Part shown: positions 5,005-5,871 of the stretch, one piece after another | Numbering within the stretch: position 1 is the first letter of the stretch | How the letters are laid out: every line of letters starts with the position of its first letter | Notes under the pieces: generated by a model | What the model was told of the DNA's origin: nothing | Databases searched by the model: none | The model's input: only the letters and a program-made list of their open reading frames with translations | Program-made: the position numbers and the translations under genes | NCBI GenBank assembly: GCA_036496265.1 | Contig: DASXLL010000334.1 | Location: 1-5,871 of the forward strand | Length of the DNA stretch: 5,871 nucleotides | Direction of reading: 5' to 3' | Origin: CAYLLN01 sp036496265 | GTDB taxonomy: Bacteria > Planctomycetota > Planctomycetia > Pirellulales > Pirellulaceae

Positions 5005-5871
5005 TTGGTTCTCGGAAGCGTCGCGCTTATTGCAATTGGCGTGAGCGTTTCCGCGCACGCTGCGGACATGGCGGTAAAGGCGCCGCCGCCGGCCGCTGCC
5101 GCAGCGCCGTACAATTGGTCGGGACTTTATGTCGGTGGGAATTTCGGCGGAGCCTGGACCAGTGGCAATCTGAACATTCCGGGCAACCACTTCTACGGCG
5201 GCCTCACCGAATTCATTGCCGGCGTCCAGGCTGGCTATAACTTTCAGGCCGGTCACTTTTTGTTTGGCGTCGAAGGTGACTTTGACTGGGCGACTTTCGA
5301 TCACCCGACGCTGCCGTTTCCGACCCTTGGCTCAGTGAGCCAGAAATGGATTGGAACAGCCGCAGGCCGCTTCGGTTGGGCGGACGATCTCTGGCTTGTC
5401 TACGGCAAATTGGGTGGGGGCTGGGTACACGGCACCGCCGAGGTGAACGCTTTCGGCCAAACTTGGAACGGGTCGAGCACGAAGGACGGCTGGCTTGTGG
5501 GCGCCGGCGTCGAATACGGCTTCAAGCCGCATTGGACCGTTAGACTTGAGTACGATTATCTTGCGCTAGCGAACTGGACTTCGGCCACGGTGCCCGCGGT
5601 GTCGTTGAATCGCGATGTGCAAATGGTCAAAGCCGGCATCAACTACAAGTTCGAGAGCGGCATTTCCGATGCGACGGCCGCGACAAGTCGCGGGTATTCT
5701 CGCGAGCCTTCGGAAGATGAAGATCTAGCAAAAAAATCGCAGAACCCGATCGCGGATCTCGTTAGCGTTCCGTTCCAAAGCAATACCAATTTCAATGCCG
5801 GCCCGTTCGACCGCACGCAGGAAGTGCTGAACATTCAGCCGGTCGTGCCGCTGCACATCAGCGCCGAGTGG
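5005..5871 (+). CDS. Omp25/Omp31-like barrel fused to a second MetA-type barrel (partial, runs off the window)
   Basis: The frame is open from before 5005 to the window edge (289 codons from TTG 5005). Seen: a signal peptide (VLGSVALIAIGVSVSAHA, cleavage near residue 19-20), ADMAVKA and a Pro/Ala linker. The Omp25-family motif YNWSGLYVGGNFGGAW starts at residue 36, followed by FIAGVQAGYNFQ, FGVEGDFDW, WIGTAAGRFGW, LVYGKLGGGW, WLVGAGVEYGF and VRLEYDYLAL, ending in VKAGINYKF at 216. Such barrels normally stop at that phenylalanine. Here the frame continues through a charged linker (near 217-240) into LAKKSQNPIADLVSVPFQ (from about 241) and TQEVLNIQPVVPLHIS. I recognise these as the start of the Phenol_MetA_deg/'transporter' family, without its own signal peptide. 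The product would be a tandem-barrel outer-membrane protein. The start is uncertain: ATG 4997 has the better ribosome site but is out of frame by one base, so the gene is either TTG-initiated or frameshifted. The 3' end is not seen. Confidence 0.75.
   Translation, partial: MVLGSVALIAIGVSVSAHAADMAVKAPPPAAAAAPYNWSGLYVGGNFGGAWTSGNLNIPGNHFYGGLTEFIAGVQAGYNFQAGHFLFGVEGDFDWATFDHPTLPFPTLGSVSQKWIGTAAGRFGWADDLWLVYGKLGGGWVHGTAEVNAFGQTWNGSSTKDGWLVGAGVEYGFKPHWTVRLEYDYLALANWTSATVPAVSLNRDVQMVKAGINYKFESGISDATAATSRGYSREPSEDEDLAKKSQNPIADLVSVPFQSNTNFNAGPFDRTQEVLNIQPVVPLHISAEW

Noticed and set aside
1..5871. CRISPR array, tRNA or rRNA genes
   Set aside because: No regularly spaced repeats and no cloverleaf or rRNA-like sequence were seen on either strand.

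Overview
The window reads as accessory, partly decayed chromosome from an alphaproteobacterium of the Bradyrhizobium/Rhodopseudomonas type. This is inferred from GC-rich codon use, a rhizobial-style YejA-like binding protein, an Omp25/Omp31-type barrel, and a short secreted two-cysteine protein of a kind I associate with Bradyrhizobium. No rRNA, tRNA or other taxonomic marker is present, so the genus is not proven.

Layout, left to right. (1) 15-1886 (+) is an intact family-5 solute-binding protein with a twin-arginine-like signal peptide, probably for peptides. (2) Directly after its stop codon, in the same frame, lies a headless IS110-family transposase fragment (1887-2291). No permease or ATPase gene follows, so the usual transporter operon is absent or broken on this side. 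(3) On the minus strand is a compact two-gene unit: a small secreted protein with two cysteines (2508-2822), then a 50-residue peptide gene (2359-2511) whose ATG overlaps the upstream stop codon as ATGA. The peptide has an acidic front half, a DEALEAAA-SG block and a hydrophobic, CxxC-ending tail. It looks like a leader-plus-core precursor and is the most novel item here. (4) 2823-3794 is mostly non-coding but contains a decayed minus-strand copy of an Omp25-like barrel gene (about 3125-3321). It is recognisably related to the barrel gene at the right end of the same window. (5) On the plus strand follow two outer-membrane barrel genes: a SphA/phenol-MetA-type putative transporter (3795-4925), and an Omp25-like barrel that reads without a stop into the start of a second barrel of the MetA type and leaves the window (5005-5871).

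Theme: the right half is about the outer membrane, with two live barrel genes and one dead inverted paralogue. The left half is peptide or solute uptake damaged by an insertion sequence. Two readings deserve checking against raw data or relatives. One is the apparent one-base loss in an A-run at the start of the fusion barrel gene. The other is whether the Omp25-MetA fusion is a conserved architecture or a recent loss of a stop codon.
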